Below, piece after piece: positions 11,859 through 24,233 of a DNA stretch of 64,000 bases (positions are counted from its first letter, which is position 1; the number at the start of each line of letters is the position of its first letter). The notes beneath the pieces are model-generated. The model did no database searches and had not been told where the DNA came from. It saw only the letters and a program-made list of their open reading frames with translations. This DNA is from Neostapfia colusana (Eukaryota > Streptophyta > Magnoliopsida > Poales > Poaceae): the NCBI GenBank assembly GCA_030760725.1, contig JASWHV010000016.1:18839084-18903083 (forward strand). Direction: 5' to 3'. The position numbers and the translations under genes are program-made.

Positions 11859-13088
11859 GTTGTCTCCCTCTGGGCGTCCTCATTGTCGAGGTTGCGAACG
11901 CCCCCAGTCCGCTGACCAAACTTCTTGACTGGAGGTCGGCCTCGAGCACCACCCTGGAACTGGGCTTGCCCGCTGCTCTGCTGCCCCTGGGGATAGTCCT
12001 TCGCAAAATGGCCCGCCTGGCCACACATGAAACAAGTGTAGCGGGGCGGTCCTCCGCTGATCGGCGAACGGAAACCCGGGGCACGTTGTGGCGGTGGAAA
12101 CGCCTGGGGTGCATCCTGCTTCTGTTGTTGCAGTCGCGGTGGTGGCATCGGCGGTCGGAACGGGGGTGCCTGGAAAGAACGACCCCTGAACTGTTGAGGT
12201 CGCGCCGGTAGATGCCACTGCTGTCCGGATGGTGTCCGATACACAATGCGGTACTTCTGGGGAGCGCCACCCCTACTGATAGGTGGAGTGCTGCGCTTCC
12301 GCTGCTCAGCCGCCAACTCCCGCTGAGCGTCTTCTTGCATTATCGCGGCATTGACGAGGTCATTGAAGGTGCCACGATTCCATTGAACAAGATGTGTCTT
12401 CATATCGGGGTGTAACCCATGATAGAAGTGCTCCCGTTTCTTCTCCCCAGTGGAGACGTAGTCCGACGCATATTGCGCCAGATGGTTGAAGGCACGGGAG
12501 TGGTCATGGGCACTCCTCCCGTCCTGCTTCAGCTCCGAAAATTCTTGGAACTTTCTCTTCATTATTCCGGGAGGGATATGGTAGGCGCGGAACGCCTACC
12601 GGAACTCTTCCCACTCCACGGCATGGCCAGCCGGACGTGAGGCGACATAGTTCGCCCACCACGTACCAGCGGCACCGTGAAGCTGCTGCGCCGCAAACAG
12701 AGTCTTTTGCCGCTCCGTACATAGGAGCAGCCCGAATTTGGACTCGATTGGCCGCAGGCAGTTGTCGGCCTCCAGTGGTTCTGCGGCTTCTGTGAACACC
12801 GGAGGGTGCGTACTCATGAAATCCAAGTACGTCACATCACGGGGCTCACGAGGCCCCCTCTCTTGACCCCCCCCCCCCCGCCTGGGACGTATTCTGCACA
12901 AGCGTGCGGAGCAGGTCGGTCTGCTCCTCACGACCACCCACCAGTGCCGCTATCACATCCGCTAGGGTAAGCGGAGGCGGCGGTGGTGGTTGCTGCTGCG
13001 GGGTGCTGTCGTAGGCAGGTGGCTGGGAGTCATCGCCTTCCTGCTGGCTAGAGCCACCAATCTCGTGCGTGGTCCGAGTAAGAACCAT
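11780..13088 (-). pseudogene. gag: gag of element B
   Basis: Starts at the ATG at 13088 (MVLTRTT), immediately after TTGCAG, an acceptor-like sequence. A Pro/Gln-rich N-terminus is followed by the gag domain (WWANYVASRP and relatives) and a long Gln/Pro-rich linker. The knuckle reads CFMCGQAGHFAKDY: its last Cys is replaced by Tyr, so zinc binding is probably lost. A frameshift lies in a run of 13 C (about 12868-12880). A second break lies near 12596-12562, where the frame changes or stops. A third lies near 11860 where the protease frame begins. It matches the gag of A throughout. Confidence 0.75.
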
Positions 13089-15050
13089 CTGCAACCATAC
13101 GACAATTAACATCAGTCCCGCAACATATTGCATGCAGTCCAATAAAATAGGCATAAAATATAATGACATTAAAACATGTGATAAATCTCGTATACGGATA
13201 ATGTAATAACTTTGCACAAGCTACACCATTACCAGACCAAATACAACCTAGTTAAATCCAACTTGATGAACCTTCTCTTTGGAAGCTCACCACAACTAGG
13301 TTTGGTCACTGCAAGACGTTACTATCGCTTTGTCATCACGTATACTACCCTTTTATCTTCAATACGACGCAAACAAGGCCTCTAGCAAAATAAACTTGAG
13401 TAAGGCATATACTCAATCTTTCACTAGTTTAAGATAACCACTCATGAGTATGTTCTACCCATTAGAAGTACTTAAACCCTCTAGGGTACAACAATCTCTC
13501 AGATGAGTTCAACTGTCATTCCTCTGTCAGAATGACCAGTTTCTACATATCCAAGATTTTGATCTGGTTCTGGGCATTTTCATGACTGAAGTTGAATACC
13601 AAAGTTAAAGCAACTTCAGTATATTTCCAATGAGTCTTTATTTGCCCTCAGATCAGCTCTGGTTTAAAAGTTATGGTAATTCAAAGTTACCAGAATTTCT
13701 GGAAGAATTTCAACAGCACCTCCTTTGGGAAGTTGCTTTTTTCAACTCATATTTCCACTGAATTCCGTGCTGCAAATACAGAAACTTTGAATTACAAAGA
13801 TGTCACACATCTCCTACCCTTTCTAAATATGTATGATATGACAATTTTAGATTTTTTTTCTATAGTAAATTATGCTTTGAAAAACAGACCAGACCAGGTG
13901 TTTTGAAACTGTCCTGGTTCTGGACAGTTTACATCCCTCTGGAATTTAAGCCCTCTTAAGGTGTAATTCAGCGAAAGAAGTATACAACAAATTTGTAGAG
14001 TGCTTAAACACCTTTCCAGAACTATATCCCACACCTCCATTGGCTAAATAATCTGTGAGTTATGTCCTGTCAATGTTCAGCAAACTTGCTGCCCAAAACA
14101 GAGCACTCTGTTTTTCAATCCCTTTTTACTACCCTGATCCACTATTGAACTTTTCTACCCAACCAGAGTCCTAAATGTTCAAACTTAGTGATTTTAATTC
14201 CTTGTTATCATTATATTTCATGCACATGCCCATGATATGTCGGTACTACGTTCCTCACAAAAGAAAAATCCTATCCGGGTTATACCGGCATATGCGTCTC
14301 AGTTGTGGCACTAAACGGTCTCTCGCACACGTTTACTACACGGAATACATACGTGGTTAGTACCTGCAGAAGACCACACAATAATGATGCACACAATGGT
14401 TGTTTCCATTCAGGCAGGACCATATTTAAAAGTAAATACAAACGCCCGTATCATTGTCATACGGCCGTCCTTGAGTTAATTCACGTCTCAAGGTACGTGA
14501 TCATGTTTCAACACCACACGACGGGGAACCCGAGTATATCATGAACGGGTTGTCACGGTTGGGAATGTTATCAACCCAATGGATACCACCTACTGCCCTG
14601 CAGGGCACGCCGATGGCAAGCGCTGCGTATGTCCGCCTGGGCTACTTCCAGACGAACACACTCTCGCGTTACTGACCACGCGATGGGGTATCCACTTACT
14701 TACCTAATGCACGCTAGGGATCAGCGTTTCATATGAACTCTGGAACATGAAGAGTCCAAGAGTTTCATATTGACGTCTCACACCAAGCTGTGAGACCAAT
14801 CCCGGAACCACGTTCCTCGTCAGGGGAGCTAACCGAAATTGAACCGCTTTCGGTGGCGTTCCTTACCATTCTTACCAGAGCGTAGGTGCGTCGTTACATA
14901 ATTAAAATTCAGAATTATAACACATATGTTAGTCTTGACACTTTAAGTAACTATGCTAATATAGTCCTTACTTGGGCAACTACCGAATCCTCACCGTAAA
15001 CCTAAGTTTTCCCGTAATACAGTCCTTAATTACTGTGCTATCCCCAATGC
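13089..15050 (-). other. Long untranslated leader of element B
   Basis: About 2 kb between PBS and gag with no long ORF on the element's sense strand. It is AT-rich and resembles the leader of element C (20948-22442) over several blocks, for example 13550-14150 with 21130-21700 and 14230-15050 with 21780-22440. It ends in a pyrimidine-rich tract and TTGCAG before gag. Such conservation without coding capacity fits an intron or a packaging leader (inference). Confidence 0.55.
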
Positions 15051-15063
15051 AGCTCTGTTACCA
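15051..15063 (-). promoter_or_regulatory. PBS of element B (initiator tRNA-Met type)
   Basis: The minus strand reads TGGTAACAGAGCT three bases after the LTR end. Many plant LTR elements use TGGTATCAGAGC, complementary to the 3' end of initiator tRNA-Met; this copy has one change (T to A at the sixth base). Confidence 0.75.
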
Positions 15064-15066
15064 GGC

Positions 15067-18000
15067 TGTGGCGGACCGGAATCCGCTCATCCAGGATCGC
15101 AGAGGGTGGGGCCGCGCGATGCGACACCAGACAGCACACATCATAAGGATACATTGTATTACATAGAAAACAAACTGAAACTGTACAAACTAGTACAATA
15201 CTCAGTTACAAACTATTGTTTATATTACACAGCGGAAGTCTAATTTGTACAACTCACGCCCGCCTATCTAGCAAAATTCGGTTTCCCAGCCCTAGGGCAA
15301 CCCACACTAGCTGCACTCCTCAGCTCAGCTCGGCGTGTACGGCTCCCACTCAGCCGTGGTCCCCGACGGAGGGTAACCCTTGCCGGTGGACTCGTAACCC
15401 GAGTCCGTGGGTGGTTCCTCACCTGAAAAACACTTAAGCAGCAACCGTGAGCACGATGGCTCAACAAGACTTAACCGAATCACCTAGGCATGAAACTCTA
15501 TATGTAGAGTACAATAACATGGGATGGTAAGATTTCAGCAAATTGACACGCCTATAGTTTGTCCTTAGTTCATCTTTTAGCCACAAGTTAACAGTTCATG
15601 AATCTGAAATTTAGTAAGCAATATTTGGTGGCACACATGTAACAATACAATTATATCATACAGCAGAATTGAATTATAGCATTCCATAAATTATCTACGT
15701 TATGACGCAGTGAACAAGCGGTACTCGTCACAGCGAGGGACAGCGAATCGACTCGATATACACCTGCAGGGAAAACCCAAAGAGCACGTCATGTACGCCC
15801 ACCCGTGGAGATGCACAGCACTCTCACTCGATGTCGTACGGGACAACCTTTCACCCAAAAGCCCAAACATCGAACCGGTTGCACCGAAACGAGCAGGAGG
15901 TTCCCTACACAGAGCATCTCTCTATGCCCGTTAGCAGATTTCCACCTTGCTGCACTCAGCCTACACCTATAAATCCATCCTACACCTAATGCACATTCAT
16001 ACTCCACACTAGACATGTAAACAAAGCAAAACTTTATAAAAAGGATAATGCAAACCGGGGCTTGCCTTGTTGCTGCTGGTCAGTGGTTAGGTCTTCGTCC
16101 GGAAGAAGGAAGTCGAGCACTTCCGGAGTCTCCTCGCCTTCAGCGACTACACGTTAACCATATGCTATATGTCAATTCAAATGCAATGTGTAAACTTGAA
16201 TAAGTAATTACTATAACTCTAGCTAGCCCTCCCCTTTGGCTCTGAAATTTTTATGGTGGCTTGGTCTGGTCCTAACCAAAGTCTTGACCAAGTTTCACTT
16301 GAAACAAAGTTCATTTGAGCTTTGTACAAATGGAAGCCTATTTCGTCAATATTTGAGCCTCCAAGTATTTCCAGGGGCTTTCATGGCTCCAACCATTACT
16401 TTCTGGAAACTAGAATTTGAGATGGGTCTAATGGAATTGGTTTCATGTCATTTGGAGGATTCTAGAGGAAGTTGTGCCCTAAACAAGATTTGAGAAAATC
16501 TGAAAAATGTTTCTGTACATTTTTCTATTTTCTCAGGGCAGTTCTTTTAATCACCCCATTAGGGGGACTAAATGAACCTGGATGGGTCTGAAAATTTTAC
16601 TGTGACTCAAAGATTTTCCAATGAACCTCTCAGCCAAATTTCAGAATTTTTATAAAGTAATTCTCCAGATAAAATTCCTAACAGTTTAAATTTTAGGGAT
16701 TTAATTCTGGAAAATTATCAAGTTTCATGAGCTGAAATTTGTATTGTTGGAAAGTCTTCAAAATCCTGAGTTCAGCAAAATTTGGTTCACTGTATTTGGA
16801 GCTTCCTAGCCAAAGTTATGAATTTCTAAAGTTTGGGCTGCTCCCTGAATTATTTTCCTACAGAAAATTCTTTCCCGCGCTTAATCCGAGGCTGACAGCG
16901 GGGCCCGCCTTGTTTAATTTGAACTAACCACGCTCGCGCACGCTTAACTCAGCGGCGGACATGTGGGACCCATGCCTTCGTCTACCTCCCGACGCCGCCG
17001 CCCTAGCTGCCGGAGCTCCGGCGAGGTCGGCGTTCCTGGCGATCAAGCTCGCCGGCAACGGTGAGACTCGCCGCCCCCACATAATCTCAGACGCTGGACA
17101 CGTTGGACACCCTGCCGCCACCGGCTAACCGGTGTAGCTCACAGGCGACGAGGGCTATGTCTCTGTTCCACCTCGGCAACGTGTTCCCGCCCTCCTGACC
17201 ATCTCCTTCGCGCGCTAATTGCGTCACCACGTTCAGGGGGACCTCGGGAACCTCGGCATGACCTCGGTTGGGACCTAAACGGCCGGCAATCCGGACCTCA
17301 CCGGTGACCCCCTCTTCCGCCAAACTGTTCTATGGTGAACCTAGGGTTCTAGCGGTGGTTTCCTTCCGGGTTTTTGATCGAGAAAGGTCGCAAGAACCTC
17401 TAGATGTTATCTCACAGCTCCATGATCTTCCCGAATTTCTCCTAAACCTAATCGGGTCCCGAAATAAGCTCCACGCCCTAAACTGGAAAATTCTTCGCGC
17501 ACAAAGGTCAAACCATAGAACGGTTTGCGCGGTGGTCTCGGGGACGAGCTAGCGCTTCACTTTCCTATGGACGTCGAGGGCGGAGTATGATCAAAGCTCG
17601 GGTGGCGAGCGATCAGAACTCGGGTGATTAGGCGGCTGGTTGTTGAAGTTCACGAAAACAGGAGGTCGCCGGCGGTATCGTGCCTTTTTATAGGCCACTG
17701 AGTGTGGTGGAGGGCGCGACAACTGTTGTGCCACCTTCCCCGCCGAAGCAGGAGCTGGCCGGCTGAGGCGGTCGTACGTCGGCGCCGTGGCTGGCTGGTG
17801 CGCGTCCTGGTCGAAAGCAAATCAACTGACGGTGCTTCTCTGTTAAGTCTGCTAACCAGTGGGCCCTCTTCTCCCCCCTAATTCTTTCTCCCCTTTCTGC
17901 TGCAAATATCCCAGCTACTCACAATTAACTGTGAGACTTAAGCACCAAGTCATAGTTTGAATTTAGTTTCCAAAATTTGAATTTGGTTTGGCTAAATTTG

Positions 18001-18468
18001 CTTCACATTTGAACTGAAATTCAAATTCAGTTTGAATTCTTGCCAATTTGGCTCCCGACAAGATGAACTCCAATGGCGATGAAAATTGGTGGACTAACTC
18101 AGAAAAATATGCTGAGTTTGAATATGAAGCTAACTTTTGAATTTAAGTGATGAAAGTTGCTGCAATTTGAATTTACATTCAAATTGGCCTCTTTTTCAAA
18201 TGCCACTAAAAGTACCTCAAAAAGTGTTGGATTTGCATGAAACTTGGCTTGAACCTTCCAAAGACTTTTTAAGTGCTAGGGGTGAGCTCAACCTCTCATG
18301 CTCATGTGTATAAATCCTACTTTGTGAAAGTTAGGGCTTTCCCCCTAATCACCCTTTTGATGAAGGTTACTTGCTCTTCACAAGTATTCACAAGATACCA
18401 ACAACAAAAGTTGTGGTGTTGTGAGGTGATGAAAATTTTTTGCAAGTCCCTTTTCTTGGGCTTTTACA
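15067..18468 (-). repeat. 5' LTR of element B (3.4 kb)
   Basis: On the minus strand it starts TGTAAAAGCCCAAG (18468) and ends GTCCGCCACA (15067). A TATA-like box, CCTATAAAAAGG, lies at about 17684-17695 on the minus strand, roughly 780 bp into the LTR. The first 284 bp match the truncated 3' LTR at 8209-8492 with only a few differences. GC content changes abruptly inside: about 16880-17820 is GC-rich and the flanks are AT-rich. ORFs inside it show no recognisable protein. Confidence 0.8.
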
Positions 18469-19860
18469 AGATGTTTCACCAGAGTTTTGAATGTGGCTTC
18501 ACATGCTGCATTCCACATGTATTTTGTGCCCTTTTTCAGCAGCTCCGTCATTGGTTTAGCAATTTTTGAGAATCTCGGAATGAACATCCAATAATACCCC
18601 CCTAAACCTAGGAAACTTCGGACCTCATGGACTGATTTGGGAGATTCCAATTTCACCACTTATTCAATTTTGCTAGGGTCCACGGCAATGATCTCTGCTG
18701 AAATGATATGGCCTAGAAAAGGCACTTTATCAATCCAGAACTCGCACTTGCTGAACTTAGCATATAATTTGTGCTCCCTCAACCTTTGTAGCACGATACG
18801 CAAATGTTCAGTGTGCTCTTCTTCAGATTTGGAGTAAACCAAAATGTCATCGATGAATACCACGTCGAACTTGTCGAACTCTGGCATGAACACAGAATTC
18901 ATCAAGTACATGAAGTGTGCCGGAGCGTTGGTTAACCCGAATGACATGACGAGGTACTCATAGAGTCCGTATCTCATCGAGAAAGCTGTCTTCGGTATGT
19001 CCTCCGATCGGATCATGATTTGATGATATCCAGACCGAAGATCCATCTTCGAAAATACCTTTGCACCCACAAGTTTATTGACTAATATGTCGATGTGGGG
19101 CAAAGGATACTTTTTATTTATAGTGACAGCATTCAGAGGACGATAATCAAGACATAGCCTCAGTGTTTCGTCCTTCTTCTTAACGAACAGCCCAGAGCAA
19201 CCACAGGGTGAAGAACATGGTCGTATGAACCCTTGCTCATGAGTTCATTTAGCTACTCTTTCAACTCTGCTAGCTCGTTAGGTGCCATCTTTTAAGTCCT
19301 TCGTGAGATAAGTGTTGTTCCCGGCGCAAGTTCAATCTTGAACTCGACGTCCCGTTCGGGCGGCATGCCCGGTAAATCATCGGGAAACACGTTGGGGTAA
19401 TCACGTACCACCGGAATATCTTCAAGTTTAAGCACTTCTGTGTGGTAGGCCTATGCCATCTCTTGATCTTCGCTGTCTAAAAACAGTGTGTGCTGTCCAT
19501 TAATCGGCGAGTCAATCTGGACTGTCCGGTTACTGATATTGAGAATGGCAGCGTGATGATTTAACCAAGACATCCCTAATATTATGTCTATCTTCTTCCC
19601 ATCCAACATAATTGGTGATGTTGGGTATATTTTTCCTCCCAAACACAAAGCTGCTCGGGACACAATCTGATTAACAAAGATATTTCCTCCCGATGAACGT
19701 ATAAGATAACTCGTTGTGGGAGTAATCGTGGATAGTTGGTGCTAATCCACGCATGTTTTGCTGATAAAATTGTGGGTTGCACCGGAATCAAACCGTATGA
19801 GCATGGGCATGTCTTTGAGAGTGAACATGCCCGCTAACACCAGTGCTCCCTCCGGGACAT
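18469..19860 (-). pseudogene. pol: PR-RT-RNase H (partial) of element C
   Basis: Protease motifs are visible at the right: RFDSGATHNFI near 19790 and ILGMSW near 19580. RT (about 19390-18730) has the DLRSGYHQI motif and FIDDILVYSK, with DVVFIDD in place of VVVFIDD. The final segment, FLGLGGYYWMFIP to FKTLVKHL, is the start of RNase H and breaks off at the B insertion. Frame breaks occur between the protease and RT blocks (about 19440 and 19300-19100) and a stop lies near 18660. The catalytic Asp pair of RT is intact but the gene is not translatable. Confidence 0.8.
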
Positions 19861-20947
19861 CCTCAATAGCAAGATGTTGCACACTCCCGGATTGCAATGC
19901 TGTTATGTTTACCTGAGCATGTGGCAGCATACCACTTGATGATGATGGTTCTCTGCTTTTCAACAACTTCTCCCGGCATTCTTGCCTAAAATTCCCAAAT
20001 GGTGGCAATAAGAACACGGATGTTTCTCCTGTTCTTCGCTGACTTGCGGTTGAGAAGTTGATGTACTTGGCTGCAGCAATGATGCACTAGAAATAATTTG
20101 TTGCTGCAGCTGTGTGAGCAGGGAATCTGTACTGAGTTGATCTTACTGGTGGCCGGATGGTGTGTGATACACCAATCAATATTTACGAGGAACAACTGGT
20201 GTGTCTTCTTGCACATCATCCCGGCCCTCTTCTCTGCTTGACACTCAAGTGTTACTTGTTCTTGAAGCAGGGCAGCACTGATCAACTAGGTGTAATTGCC
20301 TTGATGGAACAAAGCCAATCTATCTTTTAATATGGCACTCAGGCCATGGAAACAGTAGTCACACCTTGCAGCTTCGCTCGTCGCATAGTCGGAAGCATAT
20401 TGTGCCAAATGGTTAAAGTGTTTGACATAATCGAGGACACTCATGCCCCCTGTTTCAAATTCCTAAATTCTTGCTGCTGGGCCTTGATAAAACCCATAGT
20501 AATGTGACAAGCACGGAATGCTTCATGAAACTCCGTCCATTCCACTTGATGGCCCCCAGGAATGGTGGCGAGATAAGCGAACCACCAATTTCCGGCGGCT
20601 CCATGGAGCTGTTGAGCTGCAAATAAAGTCTTCTGATACTCATCGCACTCAAACACTCCAAACTTGGACTGATCATCTTATACTGGTTCGTTGGCTTCTG
20701 TGAAAATTGGCAGTTGTGTCGCCATGAAGTCCAAATAGGCGTTCCGAGGTAGAACGACCTGTTGTGTACGTTGGAGTATGCCTTGTTGTACCAAGGCTTG
20801 GAGTAGTCTTGTGTTCTCCTGATTCGACTCAACCATCTGAGCCATGATATCCGCCCATACCATTGATGGCGGTGCCCATGGTGGAGTCGAGTCATCGCCG
20901 TCTCGGCGAGAACCTTCAGCCCTACTCGGAGAACGAGTACGCACCAT
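19861..20947 (-). pseudogene. gag: gag of element C
   Basis: Starts at the ATG at 20947 with MVRTRS. Unlike A and B, the base pair before the ATG is not AG (the sequence is TTTTTGCACT). Gag-domain text (HGAAGNWWFAYLA, EFHEAFRACHI) lies at about 20640-20450. The knuckle region near 20020-19975 is broken by a frameshift: the first two Cys (CSYC) and the last Cys (NFRQEC) fall in different frames and the expected His reads Asn. Several stops separate the blocks, for example near 20676 and 20285. Confidence 0.7.
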
Positions 20948-22442
20948 AGTGCAAAAAGATAATTTTCAGGGGAGTCAAAACTTGATCTCAGCAGTATGTG
21001 AAAGTATGTAAAACATGAAAATGCTAAAGCTTTATGAAAGCATAACAAAAATTCATTTTTACACATCTTCCTAAAGCAAACCTAATCAGTCCCCTATTCT
21101 GTACAGAACAGACCTTTCTGTACTTAACCCAAATTTTGATACAGTTACCAGCATTTTCATAACTCAAGTTGAATATCAAAGTTAAAGTTAACTTCAGTAT
21201 ATTTTAAACAAGTACTCATATGCCCCTAGATCATTTCTGGATCAAAGGTTATGATTGCTCAAGTTTGACAGAATTTCTGGATAAAATTTGCCAGCATCTC
21301 CTCTTAATTTGGCTGTTTTTATCATAGTTGTACATAAAATACAATAGAATTCTGAGCAAACTATGAACTACAAAATTGTTGCAAATTTCATAACCTTTCC
21401 ACGGCGTATCATATGACCTTTAGGGATTTTTCTACAGAAAGTCATGGCCAATTTACAGAAACATCCAGAGAAGGTTGCAGCTGTTCTGTTTTCTGAACAG
21501 TTTGCATTCAACTGGACATTCATCCAGTTTGGCTTCTGATTTTACTCTAGAGTTCTACAGAAAAGTTGTATATAACTTAAAAACCTTTCCAGAACTGTAT
21601 CAAACACCTTCCATTGGGTCAAGCTACACAGAGTTATAATCTGTCAAAATATAGCAAAAATTTCTGCGAGAACAGAGCACTCTGTTTTTGGATCAAATGA
21701 AGCCTACCAAGTCTCTTCTTTGAAGCTTAGTTCTAATGAAGAGATCAGTAACTAATATGTGCTTTCCAACATCCATCTTTAGTTTGAAATTTAGTACGGT
21801 GGCGATGCACCGTAAAACATATGACGGTACTACGTTGTCTGACAAAAGAAAATCCTAACCGGCATACACCAGCATATACGTATGCTTAGGTGGCACTAAG
21901 ACGGTCACTCGCAAACGTGTTCTACTCAGACTACGGTTTTCGTGTTTAGTACCTGCATATAACACACACAATCATCAGGTTCGGCTGCACACCGGACCCG
22001 GTCAACAATACAGTTCATACACCCGTCCATCATCACTCGCACAGGTGTTCTCAAGCCAAACACGCCTTGAGCTATGTGTTCACATTACTAACCACATGAC
22101 AGGGTCTCCCATACTTGCCCGTATCACGCCAGGGAACGGCGTTGCTCAAATACGCCAAACAACATGAAGAGTCTTAGAGGATACCCAAGCTGGTCGGGTT
22201 ACCTGCCATCCGTGAGGCTCCATCCTTCAGCTTGTGCGCACTGGTGGACAGCACTTACATGCACCCCCAAGACATAGAAAGTTCCGAGATGCATGATTTT
22301 CTGACATAGACAAGTAAGTTAGGTTGTCAGCATCATAATATGCTAATATAGTAGTCCTTATGTGGGCCTAGTACCGTTATCTGGCCGTATCCTAAGTTTT
22401 TATCGTAATATGATCCTCAATCCGTGTGCTATTTCCAATGCA
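20948..22442 (-). other. Untranslated leader of element C
   Basis: About 1.5 kb without a plausible sense ORF, homologous in blocks to the leader of element B, including the part next to the PBS with its GGTACTACG and CCGGCATA sequences. It is shorter than B's leader by roughly 0.5 kb. Confidence 0.5.
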
Positions 22443-22454
22443 GCTCTGATACCA
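22443..22454 (-). promoter_or_regulatory. PBS of element C (initiator tRNA-Met type)
   Basis: The minus strand reads TGGTATCAGAGC, a perfect match to the usual plant initiator-Met primer site, three bases after the LTR end CCCCACA. Confidence 0.8.
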
Positions 22455-22457
22455 TGC

Positions 22458-23035
22458 TGTGGGGGACACGGCCCAGAGGACCTCGTCGGGTGGTGTCATG
22501 CGATGTGGCACCCAACAACTCACTGGTCGAGGACAACATCATATTACACAACATCTGTTTTTCGGAAGCGTACAAGAGTATTTTACAAATACTTATATCA
22601 AAATAACCTACAGAGGAATACTACAACTCTCACGACTCATTTCTAACTTAGCATCAAAGAAACAGCCCAGCCCACAGATGTTTCTTACTAGAAACATGAA
22701 GAACAAACCGCAGCGGCGAGGATGCTCCTGATTAACCACTCGGAGGTTTCCGAGTCTCATCGGCATCCCTTCTCATAAGCATAAAGTCAATACCTGCAAA
22801 GCAACTCGGATAGCATCCGTGAGCATAAAGCTCAGCAAGATTTAACCGTCCAACCTATTCATGAAACTCTACATGAGGGTATAACATAAAGTAGGATTGC
22901 ATAATGCATAATAAACTTGCCTAAATGTGAATCCTTACTTTCAAGTGTTATTAGCAGCAATTTAAGAATGACCTTGGGCAAGCCACATCGGGAGGCCGAC
23001 CCTATAGCCAGGAAATACCGACCTGCACATATTTA
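22458..23035 (-). repeat. 5' LTR of element C, 3'-terminal fragment
   Basis: Ends GTGTCCCCCACA next to the PBS. Only about 580 bp remain; the upstream LTR part, with promoter, is missing. The sequence changes to CACTA gene remnants at about 23036. The exact junction is not resolved. Confidence 0.55.
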
Positions 23036-24120
23036 TTATGTCATTGAAATACCTTTTACATGACCAAGTATTGAAATAATTGAACACAAGCAACTTACCT
23101 CTGCATACTGCTCCTCTGTCAAGTAAGTGTCGGAGGCCCTCCTAAACGGCCCCGACTGGTACACCCGGTGCGACTTGAGGTACTCGTTCACGGCTTGAAT
23201 ACGAGCGTACAATAACGCTTGCGCTACAAGCTTCCGTGCGTTCCTGTTGACCACGGCTCTAGCATGGTCCAACATGCTCTGGCTCTTGTCCTCTAAACAG
23301 TACCTCAGCTATAAGAAAACAAAATATTGAATAGATATGCATTAACGATTGAATCAAGTTGAAGAATAATAATTTACAAAATTTTATTAAGCAGACTTAC
23401 CATAAAATCTGCCCACACAGCCCCCTGAAGGTTGTTGTGCGCCTCATGGGAGACACGAGTGTAGTCGTCCCACAACGTCGTAGGGACCCCGTCGGTCACA
23501 CCAAGATAATGCAAACACAATAAAAACACGATGCAACCGAACCCCTGTCTGTGGTGCCCTTGACCCATGAACGAGCAGTCGTACTAGGAGCTGCAAGGAT
23601 TTAGTGAACTTATTAATATACCCACAAACAAAAGAATCTAAATGTTGAATATTATTTGATAGTTTGCTTACGTGTCTCCTACTGGACGAATAGTGACCCG
23701 CTCTGTAGGAACTAGAGAAGGAGACACAAAATGTGTCCTCCTCATCCGCCGTCTCTGCTCCGGAACCACGTCCGGTGACCCGGAAGGCTGCTCACCACTA
23801 GAGCCTGAAGGCTCCATGCTAGGCGCCTCCGTGGCAGCCATAGGCGACCCCGAAGGCTGTGGCGACGCCCTAGCCTCTGACTCTGACTCAGATGACTCCG
23901 AGTCAGACTGCAAAATAGAAGGATTGATAAGAATAGTTAATTGCTAAGTGACATATAAGATAACGTAATTTCCAATGAAAATGTGCCTCCGTGCGTTGTA
24001 AAGCCACATGTACGCCTGCTAGGTCCAGGACGTGTCTCAATAGATGAGAGTGTCTGCTCTCACATGAGGAACTACCCCTAAAAAGGGTGTCCCATGCATT
24101 CATGAGGAAGCCCCTAGCCC
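23036..24120 (-). pseudogene. TnpA-like (Transposase_24 type) remnant of CACTA-1
   Basis: Blocks at 23275-23036 (NARKLVAQALLYARIQAV, then YLTEEQYAEV) align by eye with the corresponding exon of CACTA-2 (KRRVNDSFSKARIKAV, then LTREEYLQ). Other blocks at 23568-23374 and the Ser/Pro-rich segment 23913-23668 belong to the N-terminal half. Acceptor- and donor-like sequences occur between them, so several exons are likely. The 3' exons are absent because the element is cut at about 23036. TnpA-type proteins bind subterminal repeats in En/Spm. Confidence 0.55.
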
Positions 24121-24233
24121 CCTTCCTTTTTCTTTCTCTGACAACATCCTGTTGTAAGAAGTAATTGATACATATGCTAGGAAAATATACGAAGTTATAA
24201 TAATTTAATGAAAAAAGTTACTTGGAGTCAGTT

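Larger units (their letters stand above)
8209..18468 (-). mobile_element. Element B: Tekay/Del-type chromovirus, minus strand
   Basis: On the minus strand the order is 5' LTR (15067-18468), PBS, a 2-kb leader, gag, pol with chromodomain, hairpin/PPT and the first 284 bp of the 3' LTR. That 3' LTR stops at 8209, where element A begins; the rest is expected left of the window. The right edge is sharp: TGTAAAAGCCC starts the LTR at 18468 and the next bases are RNase H coding sequence of element C, so B inserted into C. A five-base AGATG at 18469-18473 would be the right-hand target duplication; its partner is not in the window. Confidence 0.8.
18469..23035 (-). mobile_element. Element C: Tekay/Del-type chromovirus, partial, minus strand
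   Basis: Order on the minus strand: LTR end fragment, PBS, 1.5-kb leader, gag, protease, RT and the first part of RNase H, which is cut by element B at 18469. The remainder (RNase H end, integrase, 3' LTR) is expected left of the window if no deletion occurred. The 5' LTR is also incomplete: only about 580 bp remain before CACTA coding sequence starts near 23036, with no LTR terminus, so that junction is a deletion or rearrangement. Confidence 0.75.

Noticed and set aside
15051..15063. tRNA gene at the PBS
   Set aside because: Only the primer-complementary stretch is present, with no tRNA fold around it.
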